Positions 1 to 11,404 of a DNA stretch of 64,000 bases are shown here, piece after piece. Numbering within the stretch: the stretch's first letter is position 1; every line of letters starts with the position of its first letter. Below the pieces are notes generated by a model. It saw nothing but the letters and a program-made list of their open reading frames with translations. It was not told where the DNA came from and made no database searches. Position numbers and translations under genes: made by a program. This stretch comes from Roridomyces roridus. Taxonomy: Eukaryota > Basidiomycota > Agaricomycetes > Agaricales > Mycenaceae. The stretch lies in contig JARKIF010000022.1 of NCBI GenBank assembly GCA_029378245.1, forward strand, positions 186,001 to 250,000, read 5' to 3'.

Positions 1-645
1 CCCATGTATATAGGCCAGCGGACTGGTCTGCTTCTTGCACGGAGCCATCACCATCCGCATATCCGACCTATCGACCTCATCCACTCAGCTTTGACCCACA
101 CCTTTATCAACTAACTGTGTTTGCAGCTCAGCCTTTCCTTAGCATACTTTGAGCACACTTACCTAGCATAGACCAGGGTTCATCTTCGGCACCCATCGGC
201 TGCGACCCGGAGGCGGCGCGTAGCGCCGCGTTTCCGCACCCACAATATAATGCTGTTGTTCGTTCCGTTCTTCCCTTTATGTGTGAGCCTGAAACTGAGA
301 ACAAGAGTCAGCGGAATCCTTATTTCGTTTCATTTCGATACCTGGTCCAAGGCTATTATATATAGAGACACCACTAAGTATCTAGTTGAAATCGAGAGAG
401 CAACTCTTAGCAACCTACTCACCTCGAATTCAACGTCAAACGGACAGCCAGAATCACACCACGACAGGTAAATAATAGGCGGCGATAAGGCATGCCAGGA
501 GGTGTGTGTATTTCAACAAAACGACATCTAAATACTCAACACAAAAAAGAGCAAGACGAAAAAGCAATACGAAAACCGATAGATATCCCATATATGCAAA
601 TGGGTAAGATGTAAAAAGTGATAAAGAAACGCAGCTTCAAAACAG
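1..645. other. Intergenic, nothing recognised
   Basis: No coding frame with splice-compatible partners, RNA gene or repeat was seen. The segment lies beyond the 3' end of the minus-strand coiled-coil gene and presumably includes its 3' UTR. The right half, about 480-640, is A-rich on the plus strand. Confidence 0.4.
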
Positions 646-2607
646 TCAACCATGCCCCCGCCCAGCAGACGCCCGATCCATCAACTCGCGAACAGCAGCA
701 TCCGCATCCGCCTCGCCCGCCCTCTCCCTAAATCCCCTCGGACTCGACGAAGAAAGTGGAAGCCCAGCAGAAAAATCCAAATCCAACGGCGATATCTGCG
801 ACGACTGCGGGACGACGGTGGGGAGGATGGGCGTAGCGAGTTCCATGGACAAGGAGCCGTCGTAATCGTAGTCTTCCATGGGGAATTGATGGTAGTATTC
901 GCTCGCGAGTGAGAGGGGGTCGTCAGGCGGGGACTGTTGGAGTTCGAGTCAGCTGGGCATGAAAGGTAAGGAGGAATGACGAAGGACGCACCGGAGGAAG
1001 CAGCGAGGGGCCTTCCGCCTGTACCTGGCTCGAGCGGACTTGGACCTCTGCCCGCGCCGGGAGCTCGTCTCTGTCCTGGCGATCCTCCATGACCACAACT
1101 CCATCAACCGCCCGGCTGGGCTGACTCTCCCTCTCAGCTCGCTGCCCTTGGACACCAGACTCGACAACGTCTTCACCCACTCTGCGCCCTGACAGCGCCG
1201 CCATCTGCGCATCAGCATCTCGCTCCCGCTCGCCCTCGAGAGTCGACAGCAAGACAAGCCACCGCTGCCTTTCCAGCGTCATCACCTCAATCTGCGACCC
1301 AAGCTTCTCAATCTCAGCGTCCATCTCGGCGTGTAGATTCCTGCTTGTAGGTTCGTGCGTATCCGAGGCGGGAAGAACACGGGGAGGGGAATCCGCACGT
1401 GAGGACGGAGGCGGACGACGAGGAGGCGGGCGTAAAGTGCGATCTGGATCAGGGTCCGGCTCTTGGGGGTGTGGAGGGATATTGGAGGTCGGCGGAATGA
1501 GTGGGGGACCAGGACTGCGAGTAGGAGATGGGCGTCGAGTGTGGGACTTCGGCCTGGATTGAGGACGTCGTTCTTTGCGACGACGACGAGGTGGCGGATC
1601 CTCTTTATCGAGGATTGGCTCCCGCTCTGGCCGATTTGATTCGAAAGAGGGAGGGTTATCCACGGCCTTCTTCTTCCCAGCAACGACCTCTGCACGATGA
1701 AGCTACATTGAATGAGTACGCGTGTCTCGAGGAACGAATATGACGCACCCGCTCAGCAAGCCTCCTAACCTCCTCCTCGAGCACAGCATTCTCCGCCTGC
1801 GCTCGTTCAACGTCCTCCTCTTCAATCCGGGGCGGCTTTTCCAAACGAGAACCAGAATGTCGAGCGCTGCGTCCCGATTTCGTCGCTCGGACACCCGTAT
1901 GAAGCATCTCCTCCTCCCGCCGTGCAAGCTGCGCCTCAAGTACACGGACAGTATTCCGTGTCTCGGCGTGAGCGCGGCGTTCAGCGGATAGTGTGGTACG
2001 GAGCGAGGTGATCATAGCAGAGGCGTAGGCCCATAGATCGCCAGAGGACGCGAAACCCGAGAGGTCGGTGGGGATAGGGGAGAGTGGGTCTGAGATTTGG
2101 TCGGGATAGATATCGAATGCAGAAGAAAAGACACGCACCTAGGACACGGGGAATACGCATACGGCTGTGCGCCCATGATGTAAAGTCGCCATGGGCCAGC
2201 TCGACTGCGATGTATTAGATGAGCGAATGAGCAGAAGGCGCAGCCACGCACCTCGCTCCACTAGTTGTACAACGGCATCACGCAAGTCATCCCTCTCCAG
2301 TTCTGCAACAGAGACCACATCTCTCTGTCGCGCAAGGGCCTCCCGGAGACGCTCGTTGGAGGCGAGGGCAGCACGCAGTTCGGCGTCGTGGCCGGCCTGC
2401 ATCGCGTCGAGCGTGTCAAGTAGGATGGCATGACGCGTCTTCATACGGGATCCGTACGCAATCTGTGCCGAGAGAAGGTCGTTGAGGCGCGAAATCTGGG
2501 TGAAAAAAAAGTCACGTCCTGGGCATCCGAAACCGAGACAGAGAGCCTAGACTGACCTCTGCGTCTCGGTCTGCGAGGAGCTGAAGGGCATGCCTCCTCT
2601 GATCCAT
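646..2607 (-). CDS. Coiled-coil protein of unknown function (6 exons, 561 aa)
   Basis: The function is not recognised. Six exons join in frame: 2557-2607, 2252-2495, 2139-2204, 1749-2089, 992-1687 and 646-933, with introns of 47-61 nt and donors GTCAGT or GTGCGT. The start at 2607 opens MDQRRHALQLLADRDAE. The first half is rich in Glu, Arg, Leu and Ala with heptad-like spacing (residues about 15-95 and 120-215), which suggests long coiled coils. The middle (about 230-330) is a basic, proline-rich, disordered stretch beginning MDNPPSFESNRPEREP. A second short coiled coil follows (MDAEIEKLGSQIEVM). The C-terminus is acidic and Ser/Pro rich (MEDYDYDGSLSMELATP). A basic centre with an acidic tail could fit a nuclear or cytoskeletal scaffold, but this is inference. 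No catalytic motif was seen. Confidence 0.8.
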
Positions 2608-3341
2608 ACGAGGGTGTTGTACAGATTACAATTACAACAGAGGGCGATGGGCGGTCAGTCAGTCGCGGACAGGAGCCATGGGCGTTTGCTGCAAGGAGGG
2701 ATTACATAAGTGAAAAAAGCATGGACAAATATCAACCGGCTCTAGTCCGCAATCACAAGGTGATCGCTGCGCCGTGGTGCCAATGCTTGACGGCAAGGCA
2801 TCGTTTCGCTTGACGTTGTTTATGAATTCTAATTGTACGTCGTCTCACCTGAAAAAAAACTTCAAAAAATGTTGGGTATGTGCCACCCGGCCAGTTGCAG
2901 ACGCCGGATCGAACGGCGGTCTACTAGGTGACGGAACGGTTGCTCTTCAACGCAGTCAGCTGCTTCTAACTGAAGTATGGAAAGTACCTTGTAAGTTACC
3001 ATGATCTGGTGGAAATTACAACTGCTTGTTTGTCAGTTGTATAAGGCCAAGTCTGGTTCCGAGACTTGCCCGAGACTGGTGGAAAATGGGGAGGCCCAAG
3101 AACTACTTCGGCCCTGGATCACTCGAACTAATGATGACTTGTTCAGTCTCCTCCTTGCAACGCAAGGAATTCCTGTGCCTGTTGGCTGTTCCGACCGTTC
3201 CGTTTTGTAGATGGAGGATATCACGTAAGCATCGTGACGACGCCTCTTGTCTCTCGCCAACACCGTCAAAAACACGAAATCCCTCGCCCGTGAGTGTTAA
3301 GCTTTTTCGTGTATTCAAGCACAAAACTCATCCTTCCAGTC
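2608..3341. other. Intergenic between divergent genes
   Basis: The segment separates the start of the minus-strand coiled-coil gene from the start of the plus-strand F-box gene, so it should hold both promoters. No clear TATA box was seen. Around 2902 lies a copy of a short dispersed motif (GATCGAACGGCGGTCTA) that recurs near 5096 and 13410. Confidence 0.4.
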
Positions 3342-4842
3342 ATGGATCCAGATCTTGTAGCTATCGTCAACAGCAACAAGGCGCCGAACGTCATCCAGGC
3401 GCAGCGAATACGTGTCCTCCTTCCGTCCTACGTTGCCGAGATCTCAGACCTTGACTCTGAAATTGCTGCCACGGATGCACTACTTTGCGATATGGTCGAG
3501 CGCAGGAATGCCCGGAGCCAGCTTGTCGCTGGTGTCCACAGTGCCCTCGCACCCATCCGGACCGTCCCAAACGAGATCCTCGCAGAGATATTCCTCTTGT
3601 GCCGCGACGGGGCCCTGAATGTTCACGAATACTCCCTGTTCGACTCCGTAAAGCCTCCCCTCCTATTGACCCATGTATCATCCCAGTGGCGTGCTGTGTG
3701 TTTGTCGGATGCGCGGTTGTGGGACCACATCCACGTCCATTCAGTCGGACGGATGCCGCCCACGGCGACTCTTCAAACGATCCTCACGCGCTCACGGCTT
3801 CGTCCTCTGGACATACACATCACTGGATCACATGTCGGTGGTCTCTTGCGCGTCATTCTGGCTGGCCATACCAGAGTCCGTCGCATCGTTCTGAGATTGG
3901 ATTCGTCTGGAGACATCTCTGATCTCCGGAGTTACCCCAGGGATTTTCCCTCACTCACCACCTTCGAGCTCCACATCCAGAACAACGACTGGGCTAAGAG
4001 CAGGGAGCACCCCCTCGGTTTGAGCCTCTTCAAAACCGCGCCGCTTCTGCGATCGTTCCTTGTCTGGTCGTATCCCTCCCCATTCGACCCCCGCCCTGGG
4101 GCGGTTCTTTGGTCGCAGCTCACCGACTCTGGACCTTGGCATGGATGAGCTCACCGCGCTATCCATCATCGTCTCCTGCACCCGCTTGCAGGACTGTCGT
4201 ATCTTTTTGCATACCTCCTATGGGCGCAGGGCATGGAGTCCATTCCTGATGCCACCCACCGATGCGACCACTCTCCCTTATTTGTGGCGTCTACGAGTGT
4301 TTGGCCGAGCACCGCGAGTTGGCCTGCTCTTCTTCGAGGGATTAACATTGCCAGCTCTCACCGAACTCCTCTTGTCCGTGGACGAGTTATCCCCTCGGAC
4401 GGTGCCGAACCTGTACAATCGTGCACCCTTCCGTCTCAAAACCCTCCACATCTGGCATTTCGTGCCGGACGATTTGGCGGGACTCCTCCAATGCACACCA
4501 TCTCTTGAAGAGCTGTCTGTTCAATTTGTCACATTGGACTACGAGGTTTTTGAAATGTTCACCTATTGCTCCGCGTCCACTACCCCGCTTGTGCTTCCCA
4601 AACTCCGATCTCTTCTTCTCTGCAACGAGGGTGACGACTCGGAGTGCCCTACCGACGGCGTCTCTGCTGCCGAAATGGCCGAGTCTTTCGCTCTGTATTC
4701 GTTCGAACGGAACCTCGCTTTTCCTTCCCTGCGTACAGTCCAGCTGAGGTTGGGAGGCGATCCGTTCGATGACGACGTAGAGAATCGGCTCGTGGCAGCC
4801 AGCGGAGGTACTTTCACGTACGAGAGACTCACCAAGGGCTAG
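3342..4842 (+). pseudogene. F-box protein with one frameshift
   Basis: This is an agaricomycete-type F-box protein, a likely substrate adaptor of SCF ubiquitin ligases. From the ATG at 3342 (MDPDLVAIVNSNKAPN) it has an N-terminal helical region with alternating Glu/Asp/Leu, then the F-box core RTVPNEILAEIFLLC and, further on, HVSSQWRAVCLSDARLWDHI, typical of this family. A leucine-rich C-terminus follows. The first frame ends at 4148, but the family-like continuation (TLDLGMDELTALSIIVSC, then many Leu repeats to 4842) is in another frame. The two meet at about 4122-4128: WSQLT then one surplus base then TLDLGMDE. No intron fits there. One inserted base therefore breaks a gene of about 500 codons. 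It is either a young pseudogene or an assembly error. A fragment of a close paralogue lies at 11405-11930. Confidence 0.8.
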
Positions 4843-6115
4843 GTCGATGCGAGGGAATCCGTATCTTGTGCAGAAAAACTTGTTCGATTGGACTGGGGAA
4901 CTGTCGATTGTTCTCTATGGTATCACCTCATGGACATTGATTTCTTGTCATCTCCCATCATGGAAATGGCTGTATATAAGCAAATAGTCCGTGTGGCGAC
5001 GACATCCGCTCAGCTGTTGTGATAGGAGTGTGCAAGTAGATGTATTAAACATCAAAAGGTCACAAAAAGAATCGGTTGCTCTCTTGAGTTCTGAGACTCC
5101 GGCTCGAACGGTGGTCCACGTTGTGGCAACATGTTGGCTCAAACTGCTACTGGCAAGTTACAGCGGTTTTCAAAACTGTATACGGGTTACGAGTACTTAT
5201 GTAATGAGCGTAGCGAAATGAAATGAGTAATCGGTTCTTTCAAATCCTGCACCCCATCAGTTGAAAGCGGCTCCCGATCATGTAAAGTTGATCTTTGTCT
5301 TTGCATATATTTGTTCTGTCATGTGAGATCATATTTGTATGAATTTGTTTCAGTGTGTCACGCGTTTGTCACGCGTCAACTGTCACGGTCGGACAACCCG
5401 ACCGTGACATGTCACATTGTGACACCTTGCCATTATCTGTTCATCCAGTTTATGGCTCTCAATTTTTTGGGCCTGGGTTCCGGACTTCCTCTGAGAAAAT
5501 GATCAATCTGCATGCTTGGCTGATGCGGAAAATGAAGTGGCACATCCCGCTGCTCGAGGCTCCTTTGCACAATGTCACGCTGAGCCTGAGTGGGAGAGCC
5601 CAGAGGGGCCAAAGCTTAGTGAAGTGCCACAGGTCCCGAGTCCCCACAAAAGAGATGTGAACAGCATGACACGGTAGAATACCAATGAGAAACATCCTTC
5701 AAGTTCTGCAGGGTTAATTGTTCAAAGAGTCAACTCCTGATTTTGTTTTAATATAATGTCCTTGAAATCCGGGCCTCAGTATTGGCTGACTTTCCATAAG
5801 CAAAATCAAATGTTTACAACGATTTTTCATCACTTTGCCGAGCTGCCGGGGACACCTGTCAGGACCCCGGAATTAAGTTTTCTTTTATACGCTCGACAGA
5901 GGGTCCTGCAAACCTTGAATCTGCACGAATCTGCAGAGGGGTACCCCCCCCCTCTGCAGACTAGATTTTCTTTGAATAAAGTGTTCTTTGACGAATTGGG
6001 ACTGCTTGTCCGTCGTAGACAGCCGCATTTGGCAATCCATCAATGATATCATGAGCGCTTCTTCACCTCTCTTTATCTCTCCTTTATGACCTATGTATGG
6101 CCGACACCACCCGCA
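4843..6115. other. Intergenic with a hairpin and repeat fragments
   Basis: No gene was recognised. A perfect 11 bp inverted repeat with a 5 nt loop lies at 5382-5408 (GTCACGGTCGG arms), beside CACGCG repeats. The stretch 5161-5188 (CAGCGGTTTTCAAAACTGTA onward) recurs with one mismatch on the minus strand at 11326-11353. These look like remnants of dispersed repeats. Confidence 0.5.
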
Positions 6116-7293
6116 GGCTGGATTATTCGTAGACCCGAACCTGGTCTGTCTATGAAGTGTCGATAGACAGACCAGTTGATCTCGGGGATCTTTGAAGGGA
6201 CGCGCCGATTTCCTATTTTGGCGATTTCACGTGATCTACCAGCTTTTGCCTTCCAGAGGCTGTCCCTGCGCTGCGCGGCCTCGAAATGACTACTTCCAGA
6301 GGAAAAATGGTTTATATACATGGCATTCATTCGATTCTACAGGTAGAATTACATTCAAACTTGTAGGTAGCCCGGTAACAAGCAACCCGACAGCCAAAAG
6401 GCGACGCATCGGTCGACACGGCGCCGACTCCGCGTTAAACGCATCCCTGAGCAACAGGGCACATCCAATACGACGGGTTTCCACCTTTCCACCCAGCAGG
6501 ACAGTCTCTCCGTCAGAGAAAGCCGCTTCCGCCGTTGGAGAGAAACACGAGCTTAACCGGCAGCGCCAGCGTGGCATGCAGAGTCGATGGGAATGAGGGA
6601 GGAGTGGATAAGAGATGAGGACAGTGTGCTGGGTGAGTGCTGGGGCTGATTTCGATGCGGCCATGCCGCGATATGGGAGTGCGTAGGGCTGCGTGGGCGG
6701 CGCAGTGCGGTGTCGATCTAGGTCGATAGTAGGTCGATAGAAGCTCCCTGGATAGCGTCCATAGCCACGCGGAATGAGTTTTAGCACAACAGAGAAAAGT
6801 GTAAGGTGTGTGGGTATGGGGGAGGTGGTCGTCAGTCATCATCGAGTCGATGGCACAGTGACGCACCTGAATCCCTTGTAAGTCTGTCCTCCTCCTCCCA
6901 TTCATCGCACGGGTGCACACAGCGCCATCCCGTGGTGGTCAGCGACCACCTTGCGTGGCAAATCATCGACCATTCATGCTGGACTTCCAAGCCGCAGCCG
7001 CTTTGTGAACGGCACTGGGGGGTGAGATGGTGGGATCCACGCGTTGTTGGAGTGATAGGGCGCCGCTGTCGAGGCTTTACAGGGAGTACCGCGGTCCCAC
7101 GAGGAGTTCCAGCAAAGGGAGGAGAGAGAGAGGAGGGAGCAAGGAGCGAGAGCCACGATGTGTCCAGATCACGTGAAATCGCCAAAATAGGAAATCGGCG
7201 CGTCCCTTCAAAAATCCCCGAGATCGACCAGTCTGTCTATCGACAACTCATAGACAGACTGGTTACGAGTCTAGATTATTCGGCGATCCAGCC
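6116..7293. mobile_element. Non-autonomous inverted-repeat element, 1.18 kb
   Basis: The two ends are long, near-identical inverted repeats of about 120-128 bp, at 6116-6237 and 7166-7293. Shared landmarks include GGCTGGAT at the outer edge and CGATTTCACGTGATCT at the inner edge. The right copy carries a 6 nt insert near its tip. Each repeat contains its own internal palindrome (CTGTCTAT ... ATAGACAG), so each end can also fold alone. The interior holds no recognisable transposase; its ORFs are low-complexity shadows. No convincing target-site duplication was found, so the superfamily is unassigned. The element lies immediately upstream of the Harbinger-like gene pair, but its repeats do not flank those genes. 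Confidence 0.75.
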
Positions 7294-7577
7294 CTTGAAT
7301 CACGACTATTTCTGACCTCGACGTCGATGGGTGCTCGGGTTTCCTGGCACCACTGTTCCCATGTCTGTTGAAGCTGCTCGTTGCGCTCAAGGTGCAGGGC
7401 TCGCTGACACCTCCACCCGTAACCCTCTCGACGGTAAAGCCTACTTGATTTACTGCATCCGTTCGAACACACTTATATACTGCTTGAGCAGGTTGTCGTT
7501 TCTTCGTTCGAGGTTCCTCTCTTGTTCACCACACTCTTTCTTCTCATTTTCTCTCTCGTTCTCGTTCTCCTTCAACC

Positions 7578-9081
7578 ATGTCGGACCCTCTCCAACCCCC
7601 TTTCACCCAAAATGAAGGACCCCAGCGCGATCTCCACTATGATCGACAAGGGCAGGCATGGTTGCGCGATGCTCGCACGGGAGAGTGGTCCATGCTTCCC
7701 TCTGTGCGCACACAATTCACTGGGTGGATGGATCTAGCTGACGCACCGTTCTTGCAGGTGCCCTCGTTCCTTACCAGTCAACCTCACATGCAGGTGCGCA
7801 ATTGAGCTTCATTCTGATGCTTGTGTACTGACACTTCATAAGCTCGCCCCTTCCGCCGGTCCCCCGTCCACTCAGGCCTCCACCTCCGCTCATCCTTTGG
7901 ACCCTCGTCTCTTCCCCCTTCCTGCCAACGACGACCTCGATCTTTCCGATGGGCCTTCCATTGCTGAAGCGCGCGGGCTCAAGCGCGCCAACAAGGTCGG
8001 CGGTGCTCGGAGGAAGGAAAAGAAGAAGAAGCGGGTCCACGTTTCCGACACTGACGACTCATCCGCGGACGAGGTCGAGCCCCCCAAGAAGAAGCGCCAA
8101 GGGCGAACCGCAGGGGTACCCAACTTCTCCTCCGAAGAGACCCACAAACTTCTCGATCTCGTCGAGAAGAAGCTCCCCTCCGGGGCCAAAGGGTGGAAAG
8201 CCGTTGCACGGTCCTACGCCAAGTGGGCCAAGGGCAACAAACACCCCGAGAGGGACGTCAAGTCCTTGGAGACCCGGTTCAAATATGTGCGTCTTTGCAT
8301 TTTCATTCCTGATCTTGTCGTTGACCGTGAACACCAGTTGCTCGCCAAGAAGAAGCCCACCGGCGCTGGAGAGTGCCGCCCTGAGTTCAAGAGGGCCCAC
8401 CGTGTCTCTGACCTCATTGACGGCCATACCGGCACTCGCGAGATCAGTGACTCGGACGACGACTCGGACAGCAGTGTCGTCGTCGAGGACCTCGGCTCAT
8501 CCTCCAAGGTCGTCACCGCCGTCGCCCAGCGTGCCCCCAGCCCCCCTCTCCGTCGCTCACGTACCAGTGCGCCCGACCTCGTTAAACAACTCGCCAAGAC
8601 ATTCGACCCTGATGCCCAACGAGCACGAGACAAGGAGCGCGCCGAGCGCTCTTTCCAGACCACCCAGTTTTTTGCCCTCTCCCAACAAATGCGTGACGCG
8701 CAGTCCACCATTGACTCCCTACGTACTCAGCTTCATGAGTCGGAGCGCGCTCGTGACCGCGCTGAGTTCAAGCTCGACATGATGGGTGACAGGGAGCCTC
8801 GAGTGTACGCCCGTCCATCCGGCACAAAGGGAGCGGGGAGATCGAAGAGCCGCTGTGAGATCATCTATCCTGAGGGCGGGGCATGCACTTACTGGGTGAC
8901 AGATGTTTCGGACGATGAGTCCGACAAGGAAAACAAGGCACCTCCCTTCCCCCCCTTCTACAACAATATCTCCTCCGGCTTTGGGCCCTCTTCTTCCTCT
9001 GCGGAAGAAATCAACACCTCGTTCTCCACATCGGGCCCGTCCAGCGAAGGCCCGTCCAGTGAGGGACCGTCCATGGAGTAG
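7578..9081 (+). CDS. DUF6818-type SANT/Myb-like protein, transposon partner (467 aa)
   Basis: Exons 7578-7793, 7843-8286 and 8338-9081 join in frame; introns are 49 and 51 nt. The second intron has no stop and could be read through. The N-terminus (MSDPLQPPFTQNEGPQRD) resembles a WW-like region with W, Y and G residues. A long disordered basic stretch follows, with lysine runs (PPKKKRQGRTAG) that may act as a nuclear signal. The core domain at about residues 145-235 reads NFSSEETHKLLDLVEKKLP ... ERDVKSLETRFK ... KKPTGAGECRPEFKRAH, the pattern of the DUF6818 family, a Myb/SANT-like DNA-binding type linked to transposons in fungi and oomycetes. A coiled coil (about 345-400) and a Ser-rich tail close it. 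The gene converges on the DDE nuclease gene 135 bp downstream. In PIF/Harbinger elements a Myb-like protein works with the transposase, and that role is inferred here. The frame is intact. Confidence 0.8.
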
Positions 9082-9216
9082 ATTCTTTGGATACTTGTTT
9101 ATACACCCACCCTCCTTACTTCTCCGTCTTTCTTGGACTCTTTGACTACTCTACCTCATTTTCTAATAGTCGGTCGACCCAGTAGTAATCGTTGTACTTC
9201 CATATAACTGAATTCA

Positions 9217-10568
9217 TCATGCGTACAGTGCTATATTATGAAAACGAGCGACACGATCGGTGCGACGTTGGTCACAGAACAACATATTCTCAAAGTTTGT
9301 CCAGACTTCTTCGTCCTCCCTGTTCTGTCTCCAGATCGGCATGTAGACTGACCGAATCTGGTTGATTCCAACCATCTCCGCTCGCACGTTGTTCAGCCGC
9401 GCACAAATTTCAATCAAATCCCCGCGCTCCTTGTTGCGGTTGATATCCAGCGGGATGCGCAGACGACCGAACGATCCTTGCAAACCTCGCATGCCCCACT
9501 CCGCTGTCTGGCGGTAAGACAACAGCTGCCGGTCAAAGGCAAGGCGTTCTTCGACCTCGGTAACTGTACCGCGCATCTTCTGACCAGTCTTGAGTGGAGC
9601 GCGTATCTTGCCTGCAATGTTTTTCACGCCGCGGGGGAAAGCCGTGTCAGCGACGAGATAGAAGCCGTCGGGTGTCCGTGTGAGCAGTTTGTCGTAAATC
9701 GGGCGGGCGATCCGCGAATCATGCCAGCTACCTGGAGCATTCATTTTGCTGCGATGATTGTCCCTGCTTCAAGTCAACATCCAATCCAACCCGTGCAGAA
9801 CTAGGACTCACCTTTTGGCAAAAATGCAAAGACAGAGCTTACGAAATGCTCGCAAAGCCATCCGTTGTACGTCGCGTTCTCCGTCTCTTCATCTGCTGAT
9901 GTTTGGCAAGGAAGATTGAGTCCATCAATGCTCCCAAATGCACCGGTTAAACGACCATGCCGCGCGATGATCAACTCGTTGTAGACGGCAAATTCCTCTT
10001 CGCACGGCCAACGGATGGCACCAGCGGGCATTTTCTGGAGGATGCCCAGCAGCACTTGTAGGCCAAATGTGATGTAGCGGGAGACGGTGCTGGGGATGAG
10101 CGCAAAGATCTGTTGCAAACTGATCTCGCGCATTGTGGAGTTCAGATAGTGCAAGACGAGTCCAAGCGCTCCGGCGGCATCCAAGGACCGCGCACCTGGG
10201 CGTGTTTTCCCGCTTCCAACCGCGTCCTCCCTGGGTATCGGTGTGTTGGTCCACGCGGCTTCAAAGCCGGCATTGAGGATGGCGTCAAAAGTGGCAACAT
10301 CGAACCCCATCGTCGTGATGTAAGCTCGGTCGCTCCGGCTGCGGTAGAGCATCTGCCATGGCGTGTCTACGCGGGGATTCGGAAGGAGCTGGGGTCGGCA
10401 AAGATACAGCCGACTTGGTTGGCGTCTCTCTGCGCGCAGTCGCGATGCCTCGATTGCACCGAGCAGGAGAATGGCCATCGTGGTTCCGGCAAGCTGGTTA
10501 TTGTCCTCCATTTCATCTTCTTCTCGAGTTTGAAGCTGTTGGTGGAGAATGAACGCGTCGATATCCAT
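9217..10568 (-). pseudogene. Harbinger-type DDE transposase with frameshift
   Basis: This is a DDE_Tnp_4/HARBI1-like nuclease. Exon 1 is 9812-10568 (start MDIDAFILHQQLQTREED) and exon 2 is 9217-9763; the intron of 48 nt runs GTGAGT to GAAGCAG. The N-terminal half has the helical region (RSRSDRAYITTMGFDVATFD ... LGLVLHYLNSTMREISLQQI). The acidic catalytic residues are visible: D in GAFGSIDGLNLP, D in FYLVADTAFPRG, and E in YRQTAEWGMRGLQGSFGRLR. The motif NAPGSWHDSRIA is the family signature. After splicing, exon 2 starts in frame GTIIAAK and meets a stop; MNAPGSWHDS is one base out of register at 9742-9747, in a run of four A. One lost base explains this. The rest of the protein is intact, so the damage is recent or a sequencing artefact. 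Confidence 0.85.
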
Positions 10569-11404
10569 TGTGTGGGCTGGTGGACGCGCTGGACGAAGTC
10601 AGAGACTGACACGTTGGGTCTTGTTTGGCCCGCGTCAACGCGTCAATTTTTTAATCACACAAATCATTGATTTAGCCTTGTGGAAACTGCAGACACTAAA
10701 GATACACATTAAACGATGGAAAACCCAACATGACAGCGGCGTTGGCACCGCGGAAAGTGCATGAAAACTATTTTTTTCCTTATGGAAAGTCAGCCATTCT
10801 GGAGGGCCAAATGTGGTTCTGCAAACTTATAGATCCAGATCACGGTGTCCGAGTCGACAAGCTTCCCACTGTCCACCACCACTCGACTGGTTTTGATGAA
10901 AATAGTACCCAGATCTCGTTGAGGAGTCGGTTAGACCGACACCAATGACCATCAATTCAGACTCTTCAGAGCTCTGGTTTAAGCACTTATTGGAATGGTC
11001 TGCATTCTTTAGCTGGGGGAGGACCAATTCATTTGCTGTGTGATACTTACATCTTAACTGTGATTGTAAACCTACAAGGAGCCACAACATAAGTACGAGT
11101 TCGGCCGGAAACGGCATCATGCCAAGTTTGGTACAGTGCTCCACCTTCGTCTGTGTTGACCTCTGTGTGCCGGTGAGTCTGCTTCGACTCCACTCGCCTG
11201 CCCGGAAAGGGAAATCCCGTCTAGCCACGGCACAACTCTTGAATTGAGTTGTGGAGTTGAGTGGAGTGGAAGCTCGACTCTCCGTCAAACAAAGGTCATC
11301 AAAGACAAACGTGGAGCGAGGCTCCAAACCCGTATACAGTTTTGAAAACGGCTGTATAATAATTGGTGTTGAGCTTGTTGGGGTATTGGCAAGCCGCAAA
11401 CGCA
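10569..11404. other. Intergenic, repeat fragments
   Basis: No gene was recognised. At 11326-11353 the minus strand repeats a 28 bp sequence found at 5161-5188, with one mismatch. A small palindrome (GTCGGT TAG ACCGAC) lies near 10928. About 10610-10640 is GC-rich and might belong to the right end of the Harbinger-like unit, but no matching left end was seen. Confidence 0.35.

Larger units (their letters stand above)
7578..10568. mobile_element. PIF/Harbinger-like two-gene unit, ends not located
   Basis: The unit joins a DUF6818 SANT-like protein gene (plus) and a DDE nuclease gene (minus), tail to tail. That is the two-protein content of PIF/Harbinger transposons. Terminal inverted repeats with a 3 bp target duplication could not be found by eye outside 7578 or 10568, so the full extent is unknown. 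The transposase carries a frameshift, so this copy is probably not autonomous. Confidence 0.6.

Noticed and set aside
923..1663. Independent 246-codon gene
   Set aside because: It is the fifth exon of the coiled-coil gene; the stated end runs past a GTGCGT donor into an intron.
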